From positions 744,497,146-744,561,145 of the forward strand of contig NC_053389.1 of assembly GCF_905171765.1 (NCBI RefSeq): a stretch of 64,000 bases of DNA. The letters run 5' to 3'. Within the stretch, counting starts at the first letter, position 1; every line of letters starts with the position of its first letter. Positions 52,807 through 63,704 of the stretch are shown in pieces. The translations under genes were made by a program, and so were the position numbers. The DNA is from Bufo bufo. Its lineage: Eukaryota; Chordata; Amphibia; Anura; Bufonidae. Under the pieces are notes generated by a model. The model was not told the DNA's origin. It searched no databases and was given only the letters and a program-made list of their open reading frames with translations.

Positions 52807-53701
52807 GTATAGAGTATGTGCAGTGGCCAGGTTTGTGGTAACCCAACGCTATGCTGGGTCCTTTGGACACCGTCGAGGTGTCACCACGTGTTGCTGCTCT
52901 CTGGAAGGGAAGGTAAGGCAGGGTGCACCTCAATGGGAAATAAGTCCAGAACGTCAGGGTCTGCAGTAAACCAGTGCACTTCTTTATTGGAGGAATTCAG
53001 GTGCAAAACAATACAGGCGAGGCATAGGGCTGGCTTCTCCAGTCTCCTCCCTGGCAGAAGAAGGGTTTTATGCTGAGGAAAGGCCTGAGCTTGTTGTCCC
53101 TCTCTCTCTCTCTCTTAGAAGGCTGGTATCCTGGTCAAAGGCTAGAGGACCACAGTCTGTAGCTCAGTAGTCTGGGTGGCTTCTTGGTCACAGGGTTGGT
53201 GACCCTTGGTCTGTGGTTCAGCGTCCCCATCTCACCGTATTCTGATGGTCACTTATGCAGCCTGGCATGAGTCTTCCCCTCCAAGCACTAGTCCCTAACT
53301 GCAACACACTAGGGGCTCTGACTGCTCTCCTTATATACCATTTCTAGCTAGACGGGAATCTTCTAGTGGGAGGGGTAGAGTGGAGTAACTCAACACAAAC
53401 AATTACAAAGTTACCACTCCAGTCTAGCATAGACTTACATTAGAGCTTCAATGATACTGAATGGGAATGACAGTTTTTCCAGACAAAAACAAGTTTCCAG
53501 ACATAACAACATAGTTAAATCCAGACATTCAAAAGGACAATCTTTCTGGTTTTGATCTGGCTTTTTCCGTCCAAAACATAATCTTCTTTAAACCGTATGA
53601 CAGCTTTGGAAAATTACTAGCTTCTTATTCAAGGTCCCAAAAGTCTCTCAGTATTCATTGACCCTTTCCACGGAGCCTCGCAAATACAGTGCAAATGAAC
53701 A

Positions 53702-53735
<34 letters not shown>

Positions 53736-53869
53736 ACATAGATATAAAATGCAGTTACACAGTACAGTACACGTTAACTCTTTCAAGTGAAATAAAGTGA
53801 GAAGTTTATAACTTTGCAAATGGGAAAATAAGCAAATGTCTACAAATGTCCAGACTTCACCGTACCCCT
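52807..53869. other. Possible retroelement fragment inside a minisatellite
   Basis: 52815-53650 has AATAAGTCCAGAACGTCAGG, TTCTTTATTGGAGG and CTCTCTCTCTCT words suggesting an LTR or retroelement 3' end. Both sides are flanked by the CAGGGTATAAGNGGGCACAGTA minisatellite unit (52533 and 53879), so the block was inserted into that array. (AT)n lies at 53704-53733. Confidence 0.4.
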
Positions 53870-54118
53870 GGGCACAATTCAGGGTATAAGAGGGCACAGT
53901 ACAGGCTAGGAGGCACGGTATATGGTATAAGAGGGCACAGTACAGGTTAGGACTCACAATATAGGGTATAAGGAGGCATAGTATATCTCCTTATACCCTT
54001 TTATTATGCCTCCTACAGTGTACTATTAGGGGGCACAGTGCAGGGTAGGGGGGTTATTACAGAACACAGAATAGGGCATAGGGCACTGTACAGGGTAGGG
54101 GGCACAGTACAGGATATT
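53870..54118. repeat. Minisatellite, GGGTATAAGNGGGCACAGTA type
   Basis: About eight imperfect units of roughly 28-32 bp share CAGGGTATAAGAGGGCACAG or its shorter forms. A GTATATCTCCTTATACCC block near 53983 is inverted relative to GGGTATAAGGAGGCATAGTA. Confidence 0.85.
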
Positions 54119-54642
54119 AGACTCACCAATGTTGGCCAGGCTGGCTGGGAGTCTGAAGCAGGAGGTTGTGATATTGGCTGACAGGCAGACAGGCAGCGGT
54201 GCTCAGTGGTGGTTGGGGGTGAGACACAGCACTGCTTCTTCATGGCTGTCTGTCACAGACTGCTGCTCCACCAATCAGATAACAGCAGCAAAATATGTTT
54301 TAGCTGCAATGGTGGGACCAACGCCCTATATAATACCTGTAGATTTAGAATGAGATGTGATAAATGCCCCTGTAGATGGAATGTGTAGGTGTCCCAATGC
54401 TTTTGTCCACATACTGTATAAAACACAAACAATGATTGCAGAATTGCTGTTTTTTCCACCCCTCCCCCCAAAAAGTCTGTGAATGTTAATACATTATTTG
54501 TACCCCCAAATGGTGCAATTGTCAAACACACCTCATCCCAAAAACAATCAAGCCCCGAAGAACATGGTTATGGCCCTCTAAATGCAGGAATGCAAAAACT
54601 TTAGCATTTCTGCAGTCCCCAATGCCAAATTACTCTTGATCC
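54119..54642. other. Unassigned sequence
   Basis: Frames of 60-76 codons near 54129-54353 have no motif. GGATCTTTGG-type ends were not found. GTGTAGGTGTCCCAATGCTTTTGTCC at about 54383 resembles the Tc1-family right end (CCAATATTTATGGACC-like) in a diverged form. Confidence 0.35.
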
Positions 54643-55074
54643 TTAAAGGGGTAAAAAATGAAAATGAGACATTATATAGTACATGAAAACCTCTTTCTAA
54701 CAAAGCTAGAACCAGCCCCGTACCTCACATGGATCCAGAGATTTCCCCATTCATTGCTCTGCCAAGTTTATATCAACCTGAAAGCTCAAGGAGAGTGTCC
54801 TTTCTGCTGCAGCTCTCAGGGGGCATGTCTCAGCTCTCCCTGTCACAAATCAGAAAGCAGTTGAAGGATGAATCTGAGCATGTGCGGCCTTCTCAGTGAG
54901 CAGGTCAAAGAAATAAGAGAAAGAGCAAACAGCAGGTGGCGCTATACAGATACATTTTATTGAATAACTCAATATGGCTGTGCAAAAGTTTTTATTAGAT
55001 GCAATTACAAAAGTATTCAGATCCAGGTGCTGGTTTGAAAACTGTAGAATATTTTAATGTGACAACCCCTTTAA
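54643..55074. mobile_element. TTAA-bounded MITE, copy C
   Basis: TTAA at 54643-54646 and 55071-55074 bracket the inner ends AGGGGTAAAAA and GTGACAACCCCT. It shares TAGAACCAGCCCCGTACCTC with B, and CATGGATCCAGAGATNTCC and CAGCAGGTGGCGCTATACAG with A and B. It has no coding frame. Confidence 0.88.
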
Positions 55075-56460
55075 AGTATAATAGCTATTTCGTCACTAGC
55101 CTGAGAGATTCCTCCAGCAATATTACCTTCTACAATAATACATTTTATGCCCAATAATATGGATTAGACCAGGTAGGAGTCAATTTTACCCATGTATTCA
55201 ATCGTCCTCAGTTATTTACCACTTATCATTGCTTTTCACGGATCTATCCTGCAATCATTTTAAAAATCTACCAATGAACTCATTTTTTTCAATTACTTCC
55301 CAGTTTTAAGATCTCTGCTTGCTGTCAGTGAATGGATCAATACATCCTTGACATCCAGAGGCTGAAATCCCTTGCTGCACACGTGTGAATGGCTCATCGA
55401 GTGCCTCACATCTGTTGCTCATTTAAAAAGATGGGAATACCTGGTCATGTAACGCTGGACGTGATTTTCAGCTTCAGTTACTGAATTATTCCATTCACTG
55501 ACTCAAAGCAGAGACTTGGCTATATTTATTCAAGGTACCTTTGTCTAATAGAAACGTTGAGCAAGGATAGGAAATGATTGAACAAGTATAAAATAAAAGG
55601 GAAAATAGGAGGCAAAAACATTTTCATGCGTTTTTCCCATTGACACATAGCACTATGCTATTAGAGTTGTTCAGGATATTTAAAAAATATATAAACAGCG
55701 CCACTCTGGTTTATGGACGGTACCTGGTATTGCAGTTCATCCTGTTCAAGTGCATATGGCTGAGCTGCGATACCTATAAACAAAAGGGACTCTTTTATCT
55801 CATCCCGTACAACTCCTTTTAAGTCCACATTTTGAGAAACGGAGCATTTTATCCGCTATGACCTCGTTTTTGCCTCGCCTTCCCAGGGACACCTGCTTGT
55901 GCTAATAGGACACCTGTCCTACTTCATCTTTTACTGCATATTACAAGATCATCCGTAGGATATTAATTAGAGAATCAGCATCGCAACAAGTGAGGTCCTT
56001 GTATCTCAGAGCTACAGACAAAATCTATTAGGTCTAGCTGGTTATTTGATGTGGAAATCAATAACTCACTTGGCAGAACCAAAAGCTAGGAAGAAGTAAA
56101 GAATTCTTAGGGCGAGAGAGATTGAGGCCAAGATGTTTACAAAGAGTAAAAGAAAGGAAAAAAAAAAAGCGAGCTCTCGAAACGTTACGTTATTGCAATC
56201 ATGCTGCATTGTTTCTGTAAATGACAAACTATTGAATCAAGGGAAAATGATTAAAAAGCAACAAGTGAGAAGCAGCCACCTGATGGTTTCCCAATACATA
56301 AAGTCGCTGTGTGAATACTCAAAAGTAATCCTAACGAGCCTACCTGCGTCAGTCGTTCCGCAGACGGCCACAAATGTTGCAGGTGTCCCCCAAGTTGTAA
56401 TTTCTAATGCCACCATTAATAATGGCATAAAATGTAGTGGGAAGCGGTAAAAAAATTACA
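55075..56460. other. Repeat-poor island
   Basis: No transposon ends were found across about 1.4 kb. The 55850-56060 part has GGGACACCTGCTTGTGC, GGACACCTGTCC (palindromic E-box pair) and GGATATTAATTAGAG words. Unique sequence with possible conserved elements is my reading, unproven. Confidence 0.4.
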
Positions 56461-57471
56461 AATGGGGTGGAATTGGAAAAAAAACCTGCAATTCCTCCAC
56501 CGTTTTATGGGTCTTGTTCCCACAACGTTTTGTTTACGGCAAAACTGACCCATGCACTTAATTCTATGGGTCAGTACGATTTCAACGATACCCCATATGT
56601 ATAGGTTCTTTATGTCTAAATAGTGTAAAATTAAATGTAAACTTTGCTAATTTTCTTTTTTTTACATCACCATATTCTGACCCCCATAACTTTTTTATAC
56701 TCATGTCTACTGAGCTGTTTAGGGGCTCATTTGTTGCGAAACAATCTATAGTTTTTATTGATACCATTTTTGAGCGTGCATGACTTTTTGATCACATTTT
56801 ATTACTTTTTTGGGGTAAGAGAAGCAATGAAAAAATGGCACATTGGCCATTTTGACCCTTTTTTTCCATTACGCCATTCGCCATATATATTTTTTTCTAT
56901 TTTAATAGTATGGGCGTTTTGGGTCGCACTGATACCCATGATGTTTATATTTATTGTTATTTAGGTATTTATTTTTTAATTATGTGGCAAGGGGGGTGAT
57001 TTAAACTTTCATATTTTTTTTTTTCATTTTTTTTCCAACTTTTGTGATGATTTTGTGGCTCATATATGAGCCTATAAATTGTTTTTAAATTTTTCATTTT
57101 GTTCTATCAGGGATTTTTAAAATGCCATTTAAACTCAATATTGCTCATTTCTTATCCTGGCCTAAATAAGAATTGCAGCATGAACACTTTCAGCCTCGTC
57201 AGCGAGGCTGAAAGTGTTCAGCGCAACTACTGAAGCCCCAATTGGCCACACGGGGCATCGGTAGGAAGCCTGGAAGCGCAAGCTTCTGGGTTTTTGCACA
57301 TTTAGATGGCGTGATCTCACTTGGTCATGGCATCTAAAGCATTTAATTACTGCGATCGGCATTATTGCTGATCACAGTAATTATCCGCAGGTCTCTGCTG
57401 TTTGAGTGCCTCTCTCCATCATCGTGCCCCTCAGATGCCACATTCATACATGATCATGGCATCTGAAAGTA
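56461..57471. repeat. Dispersed repeat related to the 61-63 kb element
   Basis: GCATGACTTTTTGATCACAT, TTACTTTTTTGGGGTAAG, AAAAATGGC and TTTACGGC words parallel GTATGACTTTTTGATCGCTT, ACACTTTTTGTGATGTAAGG and ACAAAAAATGGC at 62505-62570. No termini were identified. It contains the hairpin at 57181-57220. Confidence 0.65.
57181..57220. repeat. Perfect 18-bp hairpin with TCAG loop
   Basis: TGAACACTTTCAGCCTCG and CGAGGCTGAAAGTGTTCA are exact complements around TCAG. It would fold into a strong stem as RNA. There is no T run behind it and no gene beside it, so I do not call it a terminator. Confidence 0.95.
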
Positions 57472-58354
57472 CCGTATATACTCGAGTATAAGACGAGTTT
57501 TTTGGCACATATTTTTGTGCTCAAAAAGCCTCCTCGTCTTATACTCGAGTCAAGGTCTTAGCTCCGGTAATAGCAGGCAGTGCGGGGGGGGCGCATACTC
57601 ACTGACGTCACGCGCCTTCGCCGCCTAGTGGGAGAAGGCGTGTGACGTCAGTGAGTGAGCGCCGCTCCCCGCACTGCCTGTATTACCAGAGCAAAGACAA
57701 AGTAAGATATCCAAAGTTAAAGGTTACTGATTAGTTTAAATATACTGCTGTGAGTGTCGGGGAGGGGGATCTGTGGATGGCACTGTAGGGGGATCTGTGG
57801 ATGGCACTGTAGGGGGATCTGTGGATGGCACTGTAGGGGGATCTGTGGATGGCACTGTAGGGGGATCTGTGGATGGCACTGTAGGGGGATCTGTGGATGG
57901 CACTGTAGGGGGATCTGTGGATGGCACTGTAGGGGGATCTGTGGATGGCAGTGCCATCCACAGATCCCGCTACAGTGCCATCCACAGATCCCCCCTCCCC
58001 TAAACAGTGCCATCATGGCATTGTTTAGGGGAGGGGGGATCTGTGGATGGCACTGTTTAGGGGGGATCTGTGGATGGCACTGTTTAGGGGGGAGATCTGT
58101 GGATGGCTTCCTGTATTTAATGCAGAGTGTGTGTGTATATAATGCACACACTCTGCATTAAATACAGGGAGTCACCCTCTTGCAGATGTGTGTATATAAT
58201 GTAGAGTGTGTGCATTATATACACATACACTCTGCATTATAGCTGCATTTCCCACCCTAGTCTTATACTCGAGTCAATAATTTTTCCCATTTTTTTGGGG
58301 TCAAATTAGGGGCTCGGCTTATACTCGGGTCGGCTTATACTCGAGTATATACGG
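57472..58354. mobile_element. MITE with TA target and CCGTATATACTCGAG termini
   Basis: CCGTATATACTCGAGTATAA (57472) and its complement at the right end (to 58354) are flanked by TA (57470-57471 and 58355-58356). The sub-terminal CTCGTCTTATACTCGAGTCA and GTCTTATACTCGAGTCAATA are further related copies. It fits a Tc1/mariner-type MITE. The interior is filled by a 24-bp minisatellite and inverted TGTGTGTGTATATAATGC blocks. Confidence 0.88.
57764..58110. repeat. 24-bp minisatellite in both orientations
   Basis: About eight direct copies of GGGGGATCTGTGGATGGCAC plus TGTA run to about 57955. Two inverted copies (GTGCCATCCACAGATCCC type, about 57952-57995) and then three direct copies with a TTTAGGGG spacer follow. 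The unit is a multiple of three and free of stops, so repetitive frames open on both strands. Confidence 0.96.
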
Positions 58355-58356
58355 TA

Positions 58357-58864
58357 ATAATATAATATAAAATTAACATAATTTTTTTTAAATCATACTT
58401 ACTGCCTCCATTTGCGTGCGACGGGTCCCATCCCTGACCTCCTGACTGTATGAGCCGCCCTCGATGGTAAGGGGCTCATACTCTCGAACCTGGGCCCTAC
58501 TGACCCTATCGGTCCCTGCAATATGGAAGTCAGGAATAAAAGAAGGCCGATTCATCCACGACACGGATAAATTGGAGTCTCCCACAGGCCTAATAACAGA
58601 AGGGAAAAGACCAAATGCAGCAACTGGATGGCAGGTAAGTACACAGTGCAACAACAGAACACTAGCAACAACCAACACTTAACTGCCGCAGCAGAGATAG
58701 AAAGATGGAGCCAAACATCTACCCGGACCATCGTGCAAACACCAAAAGCAAGTATCGAGACTAAGTATGGATAAGATTACTTTAGGTTTAGATTGGAGTA
58801 GTGTTCTTTGGAGTTAGTGTTTGCCCTAAAAGTATATACAAATCATACAACACATTTCAAGAGA
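58357..58864. other. Unassigned sequence
   Basis: Frames of 72-96 codons at 58388-58682 lie on both strands without recognisable motifs. GAACCTTACTG near 58862 begins the foldback that follows. Confidence 0.35.
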
Positions 58865-59632
58865 ACCTTACTGTCTATAGCATGTTTCCAAAGTTTGTGT
58901 CTTTGCTGTTTGACGTTCCAAAGGTCTGAAAAAAGACGTTTATTCAACTGTCCATGTCAATTGTAGTCTTGAAGTCAAGGGGGCTGTGGTTTTCTTGCTT
59001 GAAGTCAAGCTCGCCTCACCCCCTTTCCCTCCTCTTAGCGTTTGATTGATAGAAATTCTCATTGCTTCAATGCAGAACGGCAGAATGTAGTCTCGCGCAT
59101 GCTCCATGTCCTCACTGTTCCCACGCCTGCGCATTGTTTTCTGCTGCTGTGAGCTAGGTTTTCGGCGGCTCAATGTGCAGGTGCAGGCTGGCGTGCTACT
59201 AAACATCCAAGAGTGTGTACGTCATAAGAGCGTGAATGTATATTGGCGGGCTTTCGCACAAGAGCCGCTGAAAACTAGCTCACAGCGGCAGGGAACAATG
59301 CACAGGTGAGGGAACGGTGAGGACTTGCAGCATGCGCGAGACTAGGTTCTGGAGTCCGGCATTGAGGCAATGAGAACTTCTATCAATCAAATGCTAGAGG
59401 GGTGGGAAAGGGGGTGCGCCGAGCTTCATTTTAGGCGAGAAAGCCGCTGCCCCCTTGACTTCTATACCACAATTTACAGAGCGTGGGCAGTTGAATTAAA
59501 GTACCATATTTTTTCAAACTTTTGACACATCAAACAGCAAAGACACAAACAACTTTGGAATCATGCTACAGATGACAATAAGATAATGCTGACGGTTTAA
59601 TATGTATTCTCTAGGTGACAGGTTCCCTTTAA
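58865..59632. mobile_element. Large foldback MITE ending TTAA
   Basis: Arms of about 350 bp are inverted copies about 80-90 percent alike by eye. Examples are AGTTTGTGTCTTTGCTGTTT (58898) against AACAGCAAAGACACAAAC (59533), TTTGATTGATAGAAATTCTC against GAACTTCTATCAATCAAA, and CTCGCGCATGC against GCATGCGCGAG. The centre is near 59200-59250. The right end reads GGTGACAGGTTCCC then TTTAA (TTAA 59629-59632). The left TTAA was not found. Confidence 0.88.
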
Positions 59633-59644
59633 TAAAGAGCAAAA

Positions 59645-59952
59645 GGGGTCATTTACTAACCAGAAATACGGCTATATTAGGCATATTTCTGGTGCAGATT
59701 GTGGTGCAAAGGTCCTTTGCACCACAATCTGCGACTTTCCCTCGCTCACGCCAGGTCTAAAAAAGTGGATATGGTGTGGGCGATAATTTACCATTTTCTA
59801 GGTTAGGAAGCCGTCTTATATATAGAAGCTGCAGTGGATCTGCTGAAGTTATGTAGAGACTGAAGCCTCTACATAACTCCGGCAGATCCATCGCCAGCTA
59901 TAGGGGATATTAACGCCGGAGTCTAAAACGCCGGTCTTAATAATTGACCCCC
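59645..59952. mobile_element. MITE with GGGGTCATTTACTAA end
   Basis: GGGGTCATTTACTAACCAGA (59645) pairs with TCTTAATAATTGACCCCC (ending 59952). Inside, ATTGTGGTGCAAAGGTCC and its complement form a hairpin at 59698-59728. Confidence 0.85.
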
Positions 59953-60960
59953 AAAGTCTCTATGGAGTGTTGCCTATATTCCTGCCTGCTTTTCCATCCC
60001 CTGTAGTCTTAGTGGGACTTGAACCTTTTTTTTCTTATTGCAGTCTAACAAGCACCCATTTTGTTAGCCTATGACATACTGTGGTGATTAGGAAGTTAGT
60101 CCCCAACTAGAAATACCCATGGTCACCTCAACGTACTTCAGTAAAAGCCTTCTGCATTCATATGTAAATTCTATGCAAAGCACATATGTGTGTATTTATT
60201 ATTCGTGTGAATTTACCATATTTGGCGGCTTGTCGTTTTTCTGCTGCACGCAACAGTAACTACATCTAATCTAGGCACATCAACTTCTAAGAAAAGCTGG
60301 AAAAATTACCCAATTTCCCTGCACTCAGGCACCACAGCCAAGTGCATAGGAAAGCAGTGCCTCTCCGCAAAAGGACAGCAGACAAATAGGAGCACAATTT
60401 TTCTGTCATGATCAAACAAAGCATAAAAGCTTATATCGGCACACTTAGAAATCAGCTCATTATTATTGACGCCTGACACAAAGCTGCTTTGCAGATATTT
60501 ATGTATACAGTCCGGTGATCGCAGTAAAGCTGACGTATGTCCAAGAAAAGGCAAAAGTAAATCACAGAAAAATATAAAAACTGAACGACATTAAGTGGGT
60601 ATTAGACTTTAAAATACAATTCATTAAAGGGGTTTCTGGAGAAATGACATTAAAAAAGTACCAAAAAGGATAAAAAATGGTCAAGTCCGCATTGTACTTC
60701 ACTTTCTGGTCCTGGATGGACATGTCAGAATCAGAAATGCCAGGAAAAGTCTGTTCAGCCAAACACTGGGTGAGGTGGGCACTGCTATGGCCAGTGATGG
60801 GTTGAGCTGGTATTTCCTGCTATTTCTGGGGTGTGGAGCCAAGACCAGGAAGTGTCAGAAAAGCAATGGCAGGAAATAGGTGAACATGAATATGGCTTCT
60901 GATTTATTTTTAACCCTTTCTAGGCTATCAAAGAAAAAAATATTTCCTAAGAAAACACAT
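59953..60960. other. Repeat-poor island
   Basis: 60130-60560 shows no repeats and has octamer-like ATATGTAAAT and ATGCAAAG words (about 60160-60180). It also has a perfect CArG-type CCATATTTGG (60216-60225). ATTAAAGGGGTTTCTGGAG at about 60624 starts a TTAA-type MITE fragment (to about 60900). Regulatory function is speculative. Confidence 0.4.
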
Positions 60961-61474
60961 TTAACCCCTTAAGGACACGGCCATATTTCACCTTAAGGAC
61001 CAGGCCATTTTTTGCAAATCTGACCAGTGTCACTTTATGTGTGAATAACTTTAAGACGCTTTTACTTATCCAGGCCATTCTGAGACTGTTTTTTCATCAC
61101 ATATTGTACTTCATGACACTGGTAAAATGAAGTAAAAAATAATAATTTTTATTTATAAAAAAAATTCCAAATTTACCAAAAATTTCCAAATTTCAATTTC
61201 TCTACTTCTATAATACATAGTAATACCTCCAAAAATAGTTATTAATTTACATTCCCCATTTGTCTACTACATGTTTGGATCATTTTGGGAATGCCATTTT
61301 ATTTTTTGGGGATGTTAGAAGGCTTAGGTTAAGAAGCAAATCTTAAAATTTTTCAGAAAATTTCTAAAAGCCACTTTTTCAGGACCAGTTCAGGTCTGAA
61401 GTCACTTTGTGAGGCTTACATAATAGAAACCACCCACAAATGACCCCATTTTACAAACTACACCCCTCAAGGTA

Positions 61475-62165
61475 TACAAAACTGATTTACAAACTTTGTT
61501 AACCCTTTAGGTGTTCCACAAGAATTAATGGAAAATAGAGATAACATTTAAAAATTTCCCTTTTTTGGCAGATTTTCTATTTGAATCCATTTTTTCCAGT
61601 TACAAACCAAGGGTTAACAGCCAAACAAAATGCAATATTTATGGCCCTGATTCTGTAGTTTACAGAAACACCCCATATGTGGTTGTAAACTGCTGTATGG
61701 CAACACGGCAGGGCGCAGAAGGAAAGGAATGCCATACGGTTTTTGGAAGACTGGTTTTTTTGACACCATGTCCCATTTGAAGCCCCCCTGATGCACCTCT
61801 AGAGTAGAAACTCCAAAAAAGTGACCCCATTTTAGAAACTACACCTCTCAAGGTATTCAAAACTGATTTTACAAACTTTTTTAACCCTTCAGGTGTTCCA
61901 CAAGAATTAATGGAAAATAGAGATAAAATTTCAAAATTTCACTTTTTTGGCAGATTTTCCATTTTAATATTTTTTTTCCAGTTACAAAGAAAGGGTTAAC
62001 AGCCAAACAAAACTCAATATTTATGGCCCTAATTCTGTAGTTTACAGAAACACCCTATATGTGGTCGTAAACTGCTGTACGGGCACATGGCAGGGCGAAG
62101 AAGGACACCATGTCCCATTTGAAGCCCCTCTGATGCACCCGTAGAGTAGAAACTCCAAAAAAGTT
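61475..62165. repeat. Internal tandem duplication of the TTAA element
   Basis: The block with ACTGATTTACAAACTTTGTT, CCACAAGAATTAATGGAAAA, CAGTTACAAACCAAGGGTTA and CCATGTCCCATTTGAAGCCC occurs at 61480-61820. It recurs at 61855-62155 with about 5-8 percent change by eye and a deletion in the second copy. Confidence 0.93.
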
Positions 62166-63125
62166 ACCCCATTTTGGAAACTACAGGATAGGGTGGCAAT
62201 TTTGTTGGTACTATTTTAGGGTACATATGATTTTTAGTTGCTCTATATTACACTTTTTTGTGAGGCAAGGTAACAAGAAATAGCTGTTTTGGCACCATTT
62301 TTATATTTTTTTTATTTACAACATTTATCTGACAGGTTAGATCATATGGTATTTTTATAGAGCAGGTTGTCGCTTTGTTAAATGCTTTATTTAAAAAAAA
62401 ATGATTCTTTAGTGTCTCCACATTCTGAAAGCCATAGTTTTATTTATTTTTTGGGGCGATGAGATGAGAGGATGAGAGGATGGTTTAATTGGCACTATTT
62501 TGGGGTGCGTATGACTTTTTGATCGCTTGCTATTACACTTTTTGTGATGTAAGGTGACAAAAAATGGCTTTTTTGCCCCTTTTTTTTTACGGTATTCACG
62601 TGAGGGGTTAGGTCATGTGATATTTTTATTGAGCATGTTATTATGGATGTGGCGATACCTAATATGTCTGCTTTTTATTTATTTATGTAAGTTTTACACA
62701 ATGATTTCATTTTTGAAACAAAAAAAAAATGTTTTAATATCTCCATAGTCTGAGAGCCATATTTTTTTGGGTGATAGTCCTATGTAGGGGCTAATTTTTT
62801 GCGGGATGAGGTGCCGATTTGATTGGTAACATTTTGGCGTACATACGACTTTTTTATCACTTTTATTACCTTTTTTGGGAAGTAAGGTGGACAAAATTTC
62901 AATTTCATAATAGTTTTTATTTTTATTTTTTTATGGCGTTCACCGTGTGGGGAAAGTAACATGACCGTTTTATAGATCAGGTCATTACGGACGCGGTGAC
63001 ATCAAACATGTGTAGTGCATTTTTATTTTTTTTCAATCAGTGAGAAATGTGTTTTTTTATTTTTACATTTTTTTTTACCCAGACCCACTTGGATCTTGAA
63101 GATCTAGTGGGTCTAATGTCTGTAT

Positions 63126-63165
63126 AATACAGTACAGTACACTATATAGTGTACTGTACTGTATT
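63126..63165. repeat. Perfect 40-bp palindrome
   Basis: AATACAGTACAGTACACTAT is followed directly by its exact complement, with no spacer. It lies inside the TTAA-type element. Confidence 0.95.
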
Positions 63166-63588
63166 TTCACTTTATACTTTACAGAAGTCTGATCAGAACT
63201 AGCCTTACCATGGCAAGTCGGAAGGCGTCCGGTTGCCATGGTAACCATCACTCGCTGCCACAACAGAGCAGTGATCCCATTAAGAATCAGGGGCTGAAAT
63301 GGCACGGCAGCCCCCGATGGGAGAGGGAGGGAGCTCCCTCCCTGTTAACCTCTTCCATACAGCGGTCCCTACGGACTGCGGCATGGAAGGGGTTAAACGG
63401 CTGACATCACAGCACAGATGTCAGCCATTTCAAGCAGTGTCAATGTTCTGATACTCTGCTTGCTAACAGCTCAGCCATCCTGGAAATGAGAGGGGGCGGG
63501 CGGGATGATCGCCCGCCTGCCGGGGGAATGATTTCAGCAGGCACTCAGTTCCGATCACTGCCTGCCGCACGGCGGTGATCGGAAATAC

Positions 63589-63653
63589 ACATGACGTACC
63601 GGTACGTCATGTGTCCTTAAGTACCAGGGCATTATGACGTACTAGTACGTCAT
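63589..63653. repeat. Two perfect TGACGT-containing palindromes
   Basis: ACATGACGTACC/GGTACGTCATGT (63589-63612, 24 bp) and ATGACGTACT/AGTACGTCAT (63634-63653, 20 bp) give four TGACGT/ACGTCA half-sites in 65 bases. They sit at the inner side of the right terminus of the 60961-63670 element. Confidence 0.93.
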
Positions 63654-63704
63654 GTGTCCCCAAGAGGTTACAAAGGTCACAAAAATGGAGTAAAACCACC
63701 CTCA

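Larger units (their letters stand above)
60961..63670. mobile_element. piggyBac-like TTAA element, 2.7 kb, no transposase
   Basis: TTAACCCCTTAAGGACACGG (60961) pairs with GTGTCCCCAAGAGGTTA (ending 63670), a mutated TTAA. The inside is AT-rich, with two imperfect tandem copies of a 350-380 bp block, several hairpins and perfect palindromes (63126-63165, 63589-63612, 63634-63653). It resembles the elements at 14929 and 56461 in style. Confidence 0.8.

Noticed and set aside
53704..53733. (AT)n tract as a replication origin or promoter
   Set aside because: It is an ordinary dinucleotide microsatellite without other supporting signals.
57717..58161. Long repetitive open frames on both strands (about 60-145 codons) with Gly-Ser-Val-Asp-Gly-Thr or His-Pro-Gln-Ile-Pro-Leu repeats
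   Set aside because: They are produced by a stop-free 24-bp minisatellite whose unit is a multiple of three; frames open on both strands equally and there is no gene context.
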